Assembly (NCBI GenBank): GCA_024195265.1
Contig: JAJLRJ010000007.1
Location: 5,972,058 to 6,036,057 of the forward strand
Origin: Dendrophyllia cribrosa
Lineage: Eukaryota > Cnidaria > Anthozoa > Scleractinia > Dendrophylliidae
DNA: 64,000 nt
Direction: 5' to 3'
In this document: piece after piece, positions 52,280-62,950 of the stretch
Layout: each line of letters starts with the position of its first letter
Position numbering within the stretch: position 1 is the first letter of the stretch
Program-made: the position numbers and the translations under genes
Notes under the pieces: model-generated
What the model was told of the DNA's origin: nothing
Database searches by the model: none
Seen by the model: the letters and a program-made list of their open reading frames with translations, nothing else

Positions 52280-55247
52280 ATGCTTAATCAAGACGAAAAT
52301 GGTCCAGATTCCAGAAATGCAGAAGTGGACAGCAAGTCCAGCGAAAGTGTTTCTGAAAAACAGGACAAGTCTTTTAAAGATTCGCTTTGTGAAGAGTTAC
52401 AAGTAGACAAGACACTATTGCTCTACAAAGGATTTTATTTCCTCTTCTTCGCTGGATTTGGAGCTTCGTTTCCATATATGGCATTATATTTCAAGCAAAT
52501 AGGTCTTACTGCCAGTTCCGTTGGAATGTTAGCTGGAATAAGACCCATTATTCAGTTTATAAGTGGACCTTTTTGGGCAATTTTAGCCGACAGGTATAAA
52601 GCGAGGAAGGCGGTTTTGCTGTTTTCAATCTTATCGTGGCTGGTAATGACTGTGGCTCTCTTGATACCTAGACCTTACAAGACATACTGTAAAAATTTGA
52701 TGGAAAACGCGAACAGAAACGAAACTAATATGTCATTAATTACTCGGAGACATTCGAAACAGCCCCCTATAGACCCACGGACGGAAAATAAGGAACATGT
52801 TTATTTTATCAATGGAAATATTGAACACCGAAGCAACCATAAACAGGTCACGAAAAACTCCTTGCACTCCTTCGTTGGAAATTCACCTTTTCGGACATCG
52901 TTCTTATACGGCTCTCGACAAGAAGCCGAATATGAAGTTTCCAGTTCCAAGAAATTTGAACTGGTTTACGACAAGAACGAAATTTACCAAGTTTATATTT
53001 ATCTTCTGATCTTGGTTGTAGGTGGAGAATTCCTTGAAGCGCCGACCTTTATAATGGCTGACACTGGTCTGCTTCAAAAACTAGGAGAAAAAAGAAGACA
53101 TTACGGAAAAACCCGACTCTTTGGCTCGTTAGGCTTCGCTTTTGCCTCGTTAATTGTCGGAGGGCTGCTCGATATGACTGAGTACAGATACTGCGGCCGT
53201 GTCATGAACAATTATAACATGTTGTTTTATACGTTCGCTATCATCATGGCCCTAGCTTTTGTCTTTGCTGCTTGGATGTTTGAGTTCACGTATGATGAAA
53301 CCAGCAATAGTAGCGATGAAAGCAACAGTACCACTAAGGAGATTCTGACATTGCTTCTCAAATTCCAGTACGCTTACTTTCTAATCATATCATTCTTCCT
53401 GGGATTTTCCAACGGACTATTTTTCAACTTTCTTAATTGGTATCTTGAGGACCTGGGTGGTAGCAAATCGTTGATGGGCATTGCAACAATTTTTCGAGCC
53501 GCTGCACTTATAATAGCGTACATATTTAATGCATTCTTGTCTGAATTGTGTGGACATGTTAATTTGATGTTGGTTAGCGTTGCTGCGTATTTTATTTTAT
53601 TCGGTAGTTTCTCCATTATCCAGAATCCTTGGTGGGCGCTGCCTTTAGAGTTTTTAGAAGGATTGACCTATGGCACAACTTGGTCGACAGCTGTCACTCA
53701 TCTAGCTGATGCCACGCCCAAAGGAGGCGCGGCTACAATGCAAGGTATGTAATTGGTATTACCGCAATTCTTTGTGTTCCTTAGGGCATCAAATGTCACT
53801 GAAAATGTAAAATTTTGCATAAGTTTGGAAAATAAATAGAGGATATTACATAATAAACGAAAAAAAGCAAGGCTGATTCGACAGTGAAGGGATATAAAAA
53901 TGTAATTTATCCAATATTTCAAAAGGCACGGCCTTTCTTCTTCAGGGTATTACAAATAATGACTATGGGTAAACTAGGACGTTACAATTTAAATTTGAGT
54001 ATAGCGTGCAATATGATGCTATAATAACATATAATACAATGGAAAAGTAACCGTTGAAGATATAAAGCTTAAAAAACCGTTACAAAAGAGATGAAAAAAG
54101 AAGAACATGCAACATATAGAAGTAGATATAAACGGAAATAAAGGTATTACATTTCATCTGTTTTATTAATTCCTAGAGGTTCAAGAGTGTTACCTCTATC
54201 GATGAGATATGCTTCTCTTGCTTTGCGTACAGCGTCACGATTAGAATGAATAAGTTCGAGTGGAATGAGTGTTATGTCTTTGGCTGAATGGTCGCTAGTG
54301 AGGAAATGTTCTGATACTGTAGTGGGCTTAGATATGTTAGCTGGGTTGTCTCGTGTTGAAAAATATTTCACTCGTTCGCTGCGCTCACTCGTGAAATATT
54401 TTTCAACACGAGAAGAGAAATTTCGTATCTTCAAGCGGCCATGTAATGTTCTGTTTATTATATAAACACCAATGAAATCAAACCATTTCACTTTTATATT
54501 TTTTTGAAGTCCTAAAGTAGAACAACGTAGCAACGGTGATCTTTTCACGTGTGAAGATGACATGTTATTCTCACGTGTGAAGATATGATGTTTACGCGCG
54601 AAAGCTCACCTGGTATTTCATTAGTGTTTATAAAATAAACAAAACTACTTTCATATAAGTTGTCATATTTTGGGGTTTCATCGAAGATAACACATGAGGT
54701 GCTTACCAGTTAATTACATAGTTTTAACGAGAATTTAATAGGGGTTCAGGAGGGCTGACGGTGTGCACTCCCTGTGGCTCGTGTGTGTCTTTACATTCGT
54801 AAGGATGGCAGTGGGTATTGAGGGGAGTTGGTCCCATTACGAGAGTTGTCGTATCACGGAAAGTGGTCGCATTACGAGGGTGATCTCATTACGCCTGTGG
54901 TCGCAAGGAGAGCTTTAACTCTACCAACATAGTCTTAATTCACGATATATTCACTTCATATTATTACAATAATATAATAATCTATAGCTAGATGTATGTT
55001 TACTGATCATTTCAATTTTCTTCTAGGAATACTTCAAGGGGTATACTGGGGACTCGGTGGAGGTCTGGGCGCTATTCTTGGCGGAGTACTTATTGAGGGA
55101 TATGGTGCTGTCCCATCATTCCGTTTGGGTGCTTTATTGTCAGCTGCGGTCTTAATTGTCAGCGGTTTTATTCAGTATTGTATTTCTTATCAGAAGGAAA
55201 AAGGAAAGGCCGTGGAGATGAATGCTGTTGAACACATCATGGACTGA
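52280..55247 (+). CDS. MFSD6: MFSD6-like transporter C, two exons, 561 aa
   Basis: Exons: 52280-53744 and 55027-55247, phase 1. The N-terminus is polar (about 50 residues, Ser/Asp/Lys-rich). Helices 1-3 follow with YKGFYFLFFAGFGASFPYMA, GIRPIIQFISGPFWAILADR and a basic loop KARKA. The loop after helix 3 is short, about residues 135-235. The core resumes with VVGGEFLEAPTFIMADTGLL and GKTRLFGSLGFAFAS. LNWYLEDLGGSKSLMG matches A (LNWFLEDLGATKTLMG), and ENAPWWALPLEFLEG-type residues (QNPWWALPLEFLEG) precede the splice site. The last exon has GILQGVYWGLGGGLGAIL and a short tail. This is the most compact copy. Its 1.3-kb intron contains a Penelope-like fragment on the minus strand. If read through, the first exon ends at once in a stop at 53750-53752. 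Confidence 0.92.
53880..54563 (-). mobile_element. 3' end of a second Penelope-like element, in the MFSD6-like C intron
   Basis: On the minus strand, an open frame from 54563 to 54147 ends in REAYLIDRGNTLEPLGIN and NKTDEM, which resembles the GIY-YIG C-terminus of Penelope-like polyproteins; KITLIP-type residues (KDITLIPLELIHSNRDAVRK) precede it. The non-coding tail has CCCTGAAGAAGAAAGGCCGT and GCCTTTTGAAATATTGG, a familiar element end in cnidarian genomes. The frame carries a small palindromic insertion at 54351-54411. The 5' part is missing. Confidence 0.6.
54351..54411. repeat. perfect palindrome inserted in the Penelope-like frame
   Basis: GTGTTGAAAAATATTTCAC and GTGAAATATTTTTCAACAC form exact 19-base arms around CTCGTTCGCTGCGCTCACTC or so. 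It keeps the surrounding frame open and adds about 20 codons. Confidence 0.85.
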
Positions 55248-55930
55248 GCTTCTATATGCTAAAAAAATAAAGAAGAAAGGAGGTATACACAACACCATCC
55301 CAGGGGCATGACCAGAATATTACGCATATCAGTATCGCCATATCACCCGGGCAGTGGCAGCACTGGGCACTGAGATGGCAGTATGGAACAGCCGTCGGAC
55401 CTCTGTACGACCTAAAACTCGTTTACAGGTGCGAGTGCAAAAGCGTCGCTTTAAGCGCAAGCTCCACACTATAAAAATGTATATGGAGGGGTCGGGGGGG
55501 GGGGGGGGGAGTGGATCAGCATTTTTCAGAACAATGTACAACAAAATAAATAATAAAAAACGAAAGACAGCAAGAGGCACGCACAACACTAACCCCGCGG
55601 TTTTCCCGCGAAATGTCAGTACCTTTCGCATGCGCACAGCCATATCACCTGGCAGTGGCAGCCATGGGAAGCTGTACTGGCCGTACCGCGGGAATGGTGT
55701 TGTGTGTGTCTCTCACTGTCTTTAGTGTTGTTTTGTTGTAAGCTAGCTGGTTTGCATGAGATGTCATCAATTAAACAATATGAGAGAATAAGGACATTGT
55801 TATGAATGGAGCTACTAAGGCCCCGTCCACACGTACTATACGTTTACGTTCGTAAACGCATTAGTTTTCATGCGTTTAGGCCTTCCGTCCACACGTAAAC
55901 GATGAAAACGGTAATTCGGTAAAACGGTAA

Positions 55931-56305
55931 AACCTGGCTATTAATTAACTAACAGCCATGTTAACATATTTCTTTCCGAGTGAGTGAACTTTCACTTTAA
56001 AAGGCTTAAGTCCAAAGGAATTTAAATTCGTTTCTGCATATTTAGTGTATCACTCAATGGAACTGAATTAATAACTGAGAAACAACCAGTCTGTTGTCGC
56101 ATCTCTCGGGATCAACTGTACTACTCGCTATAATACTGATCTGATGTAGTATAACGGCTAACAGGTAAGATTTCGTTAACCGAGCTGCAAAATTAGAAAA
56201 GCTATTTTTAAAGCCAGCTGTAAGAGAAAAGCCGTGAGTTCACCTTCTTTCCACTCGAATAACTACGAATGAACATACATGACATACATACGCAGTTGGC
56301 AGTCC
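55931..56305 (+). repeat. direct repeat, copy 1
   Basis: It starts ACCTGGCTATTAATTAACTA and ends GTTGGCAGTCCTC. It is nearly the same as 56954-57309, with small indels (for example the 10-bp AATTAATAAC missing from copy 2). Confidence 0.9.
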
Positions 56306-56953
56306 TCCTGTTGTTTAGTTGAACTACGTTTTTAGCCTCTATCTTGAACGTTTTTTAATGTATATGACTCAAACTACCTGGAATGATAATAAAAGTCAAT
56401 AAAGTTCTTTAAGTAAAGATTTCACTCCAAATATTACGGGAGGTTTTGGTGGTATTTTTCTAAGCCTGTTTTAAACTAAACAACAAAGCGTTGGTGTGAA
56501 TGGGGTATAAGAAGGAGTTAGCACTGCACGAATATCCCTTGACATATGTTAAAAGGTAAAGTGATAAAGGCTCACTGTCATTGATTTATGTTAAAGGTAG
56601 TGCACCTTTGACGGTAAACAAACTGAAAATATTGTAAAGGTGTTGTTTTTTAAACAGCACAGTCAACCAAGCAAACAGCGGGAGGTTGGCCTGTGCCGAG
56701 AGGTTTCGCGAAAAATCCTCCCCTGGGGAAATATTGGCCAGCCGAACCTTTTGTTGTTTTTTTTTTTTTTCACTTTCATCGCAGAATTATGCATTGTGAA
56801 GCTAATTATCCAGAATGACCTTTTTAAAGGAATGATGTTGAATGCACGGAATCCTATCTTTAGTTAAACTAAAAGCAGCTTACTTTCTCCTTAATCATTA
56901 AATCGTGATTCACAGCAAACGGCGCGTTCAAAACAAGATAATTCGGGAAGAAA

Positions 56954-57309
56954 ACCTGGCTATTAATTAACTAACAGCCATGTTAACATATTTCTTTCCG
57001 AGTGAGTGAACTTTCACTTTAAAAGGCTTAAGTCCAAAGTAATTTAAATTCGTTTCTGCATATTTAGTGTATCACTCAATGGAACTGAGAAACAACCAGT
57101 CTGTTGTCGCATCTCTCGGGATCAACTGTACTACTCGCTATACTGATCTGATGTTGTATAACGGCTAACAGGTAAGATTTCGTTAACCGAGCTGCAAAAT
57201 TAGAAAAGCTATCTTTAAAGCCAGCTGTAAGAGAAAAGCCGTGAGTTCACGACCAGCTTTCCACTCGAATAACTACGAATGAACACTGATACATAAGCGG
57301 TTGGCAGTC
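56954..57309 (+). repeat. direct repeat, copy 2
   Basis: Same order of words as copy 1 (TTCCGAGTGAGTGAACTTTC, CAACCAGTCTGTTGTCGCAT, GGATCAACTGTACTACTCGC), about 1.02 kb downstream. The 650 bp between the copies holds no convincing coding sequence. Confidence 0.9.
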
Positions 57310-58602
57310 CTCACAGAGATCAAGATACTATCACTCCTGCAGGCTTTGAACTGAAAGACGAAAGAATAATACTTTGAATTTTGACTGATAAAGTTGATTT
57401 TGCTCAATCTTTTGAACTTAAACCGCTTCCGTAGTCGATTTTAATTCAAATAGACCATCGCGCGTTTCCATTGTACGCTCTCCCGGCTTATTCAGATATT
57501 CACTTTTGCCAATTAACAAACGTTCTTCTTTATTTTACCACTTGTTTTTTTTTCTCGAAGAGCCAGTAAGTTTCAAACGCGGGAGAGCGCATTTGATGGC
57601 ACTTTATGAATGTGAAGTGCTGGGGGATCAAACCTCCTTGGGGCGGATCATAAATTAAGTCATGTTCAATTTGGATTCGGTTGTAAAGATTTTTCGGCAT
57701 TTCAACTACTTTCTTGTCTTTCTTGTACACAAACTGGAAATCAACGAGTAGTAGCTGTAGTAATGCGACTGTTTAAGGCGAAGCAAGTACACGCACAGGC
57801 TACGAGAAACTGAAAGTTTTGCCGTGGCTATAATAACAGCCTGGAGACAATCCTACAAGCACAACAATCAAAATTTTTCATTTTCGTTCTTCTGAATTCG
57901 TCCGGTTTCACCTGACGCGAACTTCTGTACTTTTGCTAATGTCTTTATCAAATGACTTTATTGCCTCTACTCTAGAAAACCAGGCGGATTTTAGTTAAAT
58001 TAACACGTGCATGAATATTCTGCCCCCGTACCGCATGGCTGCATTTACACCCGAGTTTACAGAAAATTAGAAAAGCGAGGGCAACATGTTCTAAATAGGA
58101 TATCTGGTTGTCTTGAATTGCCCGCAATGTGCAGTATCTATGTACAGCCTTAGAGCAATTGCATAAGCAAGACTGTCGTAAAACGTATATTAATTCTCGG
58201 CAATTGCATTCTAGAATTCGGGAAAACTGGCAATTTTACTGTTTCTCTCACTTATGACGGAATTGAGTTGTGTAACATCTTTTTGAGTCTGTGAAGCGTA
58301 CTATGTGATCATTCAGAGCCGTTCTTTCATATGAAGCTGTCCGTTTTTCCTTTTTAGCTGCTGACACTTAGGAATGCATGAGATTTCATTAGATTCTGCT
58401 CGAAACCGACCTGAATTAGGAGAAAAAAATTGCGTATTAATTTTTCTCTACACCTCGCTGAGAGGCTGCCCACACGACAAAGTGCTTAGTGACCCTTAGT
58501 CGTTTTGATTTTCGCTGAGGTTATTTTTGAGTATGAATTGTTTAGCTATAGGTAATGATGTATACATTATGATGTGCCACGACATCAGAATGCTATAGGC
58601 GT

Positions 58603-58790
58603 ATTCTCTATTTTCGAACATATCGAATTGCCCATAATACACTTTGTTTGCCCCCCAAATTTTGCATAAACTATTGCTTTGAAATGTTCTTGGGAATATG
58701 CAGTCCTCCCAAGAGCATTTACAAACAATAGTTTATGCAAAATTTAAGGGGCAAACAATGTGTATTATGGGCAATTCGAAAATAGAGAAT
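58603..58790. mobile_element. palindromic MITE
   Basis: ATTCTCTATTTTCGAA at the left pairs with TTCGAAAATAGAGAAT at the right. AATTGCCCATAATACACTTT and the inner ATTTTGCATAAACTATTG also pair with their complements further right. Nearly the whole 188 bp folds. Confidence 0.85.
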
Positions 58791-59840
58791 GGCGGCATTT
58801 AATTAAATATTCAGTTAACTCTTGTTACATCTGATCAAACTGCCACATGCAGTAATCACCACCTCTGCAAAATTGAGAAAGCTTCTGACTTTTTAGATTT
58901 TAGCTTATTCATCGCAGAATCTTAGTTTATAAAAATAACTTTTACTGAATAAATACCCCTAGAACTGACTCAGTGGGGAAGATTAAATTGATTTGTTTCA
59001 TCTAGCGCGGGTTCTCAATGCGTTATGCTAATATTTCACAATTAGCCAGCTCAGTTATTGTTAACACAATGCTTTAAAGAAATGTCGAGAAAGTCTCTAT
59101 TAAGTAATGATATACCATGCGCGATTTAGGGGTAACACTTATTCTTTTGTTAAAACAATAGAATATTAGAGCACAAAAGAACGACAATACAATAGAATAC
59201 AATACCATAGAATATATTAGAATACATAATTTTACCTAATACAATGAATGTGTACAATGTACAATAGAGCTAACACCCTAAATCGGGCATCATATGAGTA
59301 ATGATCCGCATAAGAAGGATATCGCTGAACGGCAATGGAATGTCAAACACGATGGAATGTCAAGATTTTTCATTGTTAAAACTAGTGATCTCATTGGCCT
59401 AGACTCAAAAACCGCTAAAAAGTTAAGGTTCAAGGTGCATTTTGTCTAATTTTTTTAAGGTTTCAAATAATTTGAGACCCAATCGCACAACATACAATTT
59501 TTTAAAAGAAATTGTATTTGGGGAACTTCATCAAAGAAGCAAAATTATTAGCTATTGTCTTCTGCTATTCTGATTGGTTAAGCACGAACATTTCCTAAAA
59601 TTTATTTGACGCAAATGGATTTTCTTTATTTTAATAATGAAATATAATTATTAACCATCAGCTCCTCCTCTATTCTTGAAATCAAAGATATTCTATGTGG
59701 GAAAGAGCTAATGCCGCAGAACAATGAAGTTTGCTATCGTTCTTATGTCGAACAATACTTAAAAATCTGTCAAAGAGTTAAAAATGACAAACAAAAGTGT
59801 TTTTGAGCATAGGAGATGCAATTTGATTTTGGCTTAGAGC

Positions 59841-60105
59841 AGTTTTCAATTGAGTATCGAAAGTAATTACACAATTGCTTTGGTTTTTCATTGCTATCCT
59901 TTGTGATTGGCTAAAAAATCTCGTGCCACTTTCTCGACCAATCAGAAGTAAAACCAAAACCAATCGTAACTTGCTCGCACGCGTTTTCCCGCGCTTGGCG
60001 CCGCCGACATGTAATTGCTTCGAGCTCTGATTGGTTCATTGGATTGTTTACGACTGCTGTGATTGGTCAGAGTAATTACTTTGGTTTTGGTTTAACGATG
60101 CTCCA
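59841..60105. repeat. CCAAT-rich dispersed repeat, copy 6
   Basis: A full copy: TTTTCAATTGAGTATCGAAA, GTGATTGGCTAAAAAATCTC, ACCAATCAGAAGTAAAACC, GCACGCGTTTTCCCGCGC and GTGATTGGTCAGAGTAATTA. Confidence 0.8.
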
Positions 60106-60700
60106 TGCCATATTTCTTCTCATAAGCACTCACTCTCTTATAAGCGCCCTCCTTCGAATAAGCGCCCCCCCCCCCCCCGGCCCTCGCCCCAGTCACTTTC
60201 CCTGTCGGGTCAATTACGAGATTAAACAAGAACTTGGGAGACGTCTTCGCGCAGACTAAAGATTGAAAGGTTTAAAACATTTAGAAATAGTAAAGAAATC
60301 ACACTGAGATGTCACTTTTACAAACAGACTTCTGTCAAACTTCAACTACAGGACATCAAAATAGATTACTAGATTACGGCCAGTAGTTTTTATTTTCAAT
60401 TGCTCAGTCCAAAGCTCATTTACGTGGATTTATTAACACCCTCACCGTCGATTAATTATCCCCCCCTCAAATACCCCCCCCCCCCCCCCCCCCCCCCCAT
60501 CCCCTTTACCCAAAATGTTATTAAAATAATTAAGGACATTAAGCGCCCGAGCATTGTTCGAAAAAATACGGTACAGCCTTTAAATGGCAATGTTTATATA
60601 GCTTTGTTCAATTTTTTTATCGAAACACTCTAAACAACTTCGTCTCGGTTTAAACAATCGTATCTTTTATACAGTAGTATAATCGTGGGAGAGTATTGAT

Positions 60701-60855
60701 GGTTTGCACGTGACGTCACGGCGGCCATGTTGGTGGTCAAGAACAAAAGCGTTTCTCTCCGCTGGGAACTAAACTCTATTTTCATGCAAATTCTGCGACA
60801 AAAATTGTATTGTATTGACCACCAACATGGCCGCCTTGTCACGTGGTTGCAAACC
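60701..60855. mobile_element. foldback MITE
   Basis: GGTTTGCACGTGAC pairs with GTCACGTGGTTGCAAACC. GGCGGCCATGTTGGTGGTCA pairs with TGACCACCAACATGGCCGCC except for one base. It resembles the element at 48306 in its GCCATGTTGGTG word. Confidence 0.85.
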
Positions 60856-61245
60856 AAGAATTAACACAGCAGGCAGAACTTCATAACTTCAGCTACTTGG
60901 CAATGCAAATTTCATTTCCTCCGGCTCTAAACATTTCAAGGACTATACTTTGGTTACCTGGGCACTCAAGCATAAAGACAAACAGCTTGCATAATTACAA
61001 TTGGCGGGATTAACGTGTACAATATCATGCGAAATTTTACGTACAGAAAACACTTTTAACAAATTACTTTATTCCCCAAATGGTTCGGGATCTCAAATGT
61101 AGCTATAGGCGCACCTTTAATTATGATGCTGACACGAAAATCGTTTTGCGCCCACTTATCTTTTATTATTATATTATCAAAAGTCACCACCGTGCCAAAT
61201 AATTAATTTAAGCGCATTTTGCAGGGATTTATTTCAGAAAACAAC

Positions 61246-62950
61246 ATGGACAACGAAGAAGCGATGCACGAGCCAGTACCGGCCAGCGAAGAACCCAAGA
61301 AAATCAAAGGGAGGAAGAAGAAATTGAGACCCCAACAATCAAGTTTCTTCAAATGTTTCTACGAGGTTGATTACCTGCTTTTTAAGGGGTTTTGCTTCTT
61401 CATCTATGGCGCGTATGGCGGATTTATTCCTTATCTAGCTCTGTATTTTAAGCAGCTGTTTTTAGGTCCCAGTTATGCCGGAATAATCGTCGGCATTCGC
61501 CCGCTAATCCAATGTATCGGAGCACCGTTCTGGGGCGTTATAGCCGACCGTTATCACGCAGGGAGAATAATATTTCTTGGCAGTGTTATTGCGTGGATTG
61601 TCAAGGCTTTACTTCTACTCACGGTTCGTCCTCATAACCAGCACTGCGTTGAAATGTACAGAAACAAATCAGCCAACCTAACGTACGTGTACGCTTACGA
61701 TCTCTGGAACACTGAAGCAGAGAACGAAAGAAATTGGGCAGTTCTTGCTCTAGAACATCCTGTTATAGTCGAGCACAACAAAGTTGCCGTGGTAGAATCG
61801 GAAGAAAACGAGAATCCTACGCCTGCTTCGCTCCCAGAAAAGGTGCTTAAGAAAAGCGGTCCTGCCGCACAAAAACACAAGACTGAGGCCAAAGAAAAGA
61901 ATAGCGAAGCAAAAGAAAAGAAAAGCAAGGCAAAAGAACAACAACGCAAGGCAAAACATAATGAAACCGTAGAAGTAAAGAAGACGAGGCGCCGCCGGCG
62001 ATTTAGTGCTGATACGGAGAAAGAAAAGATGGGATCTAAATTAAAGGTTTTTGACCCGCAAAAAGCAGTAGAAACCACAACAAATCCGAAAATAGCGAAA
62101 ATCAGTGAAACGTTAAACTTGAAGCTGGTCCGCAAAGTTCACGTTTACAGCGAGGAGTTAAAACAGCCAGTATCATTTATAACGGAAGTTGATAAATACG
62201 AAATTGACTATATGTTCGTCTTGTTTCTTCTTATAATCATCATTGGGGAATTCTTTGAATCCCCAACTTACGCACTCTCTGACGCATCTCTCCTCAAACG
62301 ACTGGGAGAAGACAGAGCCTACTATGGTAGAATTCGGATGTGGGGCTCCCTTGGCTGGGCGGTAGCCGCCGCAATGGTCGGACTTCTAGTCATGTCATCC
62401 GCATTCAAACTTTGCGAAGTTAAGAAAAGTAGCTATGAAATTGCGTTCTATATTTTCATCGGTTTTGTAGCCGCCGCGTTTGTCAATGGTTTGTGGTTTC
62501 GCTTCAGCTACGACGAAAAAAAGAAATTTGAGGACATTGGGAAAATTGCACCCATACTCCTAAACCTTCGCCACTCCTCGTTTCTCTTCGCAACGCTATA
62601 TACAGGCTTCTGTTACGGCATTCTAGTTCACTTCGTCAACTGGTACATCGATGACCTGGGTGGCTCTAGTGCTATCATGGGTGCCGCGGGGGCTGCTAGA
62701 GAAATTGCCGCCTTGATAATGTTTGCTTTCAGCGCCACAGCTCTAGAAGCTCTCGGTAACGTGAACATGATGGCATTCTGTCTCATGTCTTACATCATTT
62801 GTTTTATATGCTACTCTATCCTTGTGGATCCGTGGATGACCGTGGCCTTGGAGATACTTGATGGAGGTACCTATGGTCTAGTCTGGTCGACTTGTGTTAA
62901 CTACATGAGTGGTGTGGGCTCTCAGCTTGGTGTTATAGAAACAACTCAAG
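61246..62950 (+). CDS. MFSD6: MFSD6-like transporter D, first coding exon, 3' exon outside the window
   Basis: 568 codons plus one base, from ATG 61246 to the donor CAAG/GTAAGC at 62951. The frame is open further upstream to a TTG at 61219, but pyrimidine-AG acceptors at 61216-61224 and 61231-61237 suggest that this is the start of an exon after a 5' UTR intron. A basic N-terminus of about 38 residues is followed by helices 1-3 with FKGFCFFIYGAYGGFIPYLA and GIRPLIQCIGAPFWGVIADR. The loop after helix 3 spans about residues 140-325; it has the charged repeat EAKEKNSEAKEKKSKAKEQQ and then a run of basic residues KTRRRRRFSAD. The core resumes with IGEFFESPTYALSDASLL and GRIRMWGSLGW. VDPWMTVALEILDGGTYGLV precedes the splice site. 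I searched 62951-64000 for a WGLG exon and saw none, so it lies beyond the window or is lost. Confidence 0.88.

Larger units (their letters stand above)
55248..61245. other. intergenic region between MFSD6-like C and D
   Basis: 6 kb without a supported gene. Contents listed separately: a direct repeat pair (55931-56305 and 56954-57309), foldback elements at 58603-58790 and 60701-60855, and a CCAAT-rich repeat at 59841-60105. A G tract lies at about 55495-55509 and C tracts at about 60167-60178 and 60474-60498. The start of a foldback element (AAGGCCCCGTCCACACGTAC) is at 55822, without a right end. Confidence 0.5.

Noticed and set aside
55931..57309. LTR retrotransposon
   Set aside because: The direct repeats lack TG...CA ends, a primer-binding site, a purine tract, a target duplication and any coding sequence between them.
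61219..61245. Upstream start of MFSD6-like D at a TTG
   Set aside because: It is not a normal eukaryotic start. The ATG at 61246 is in frame and follows two plausible splice acceptors.
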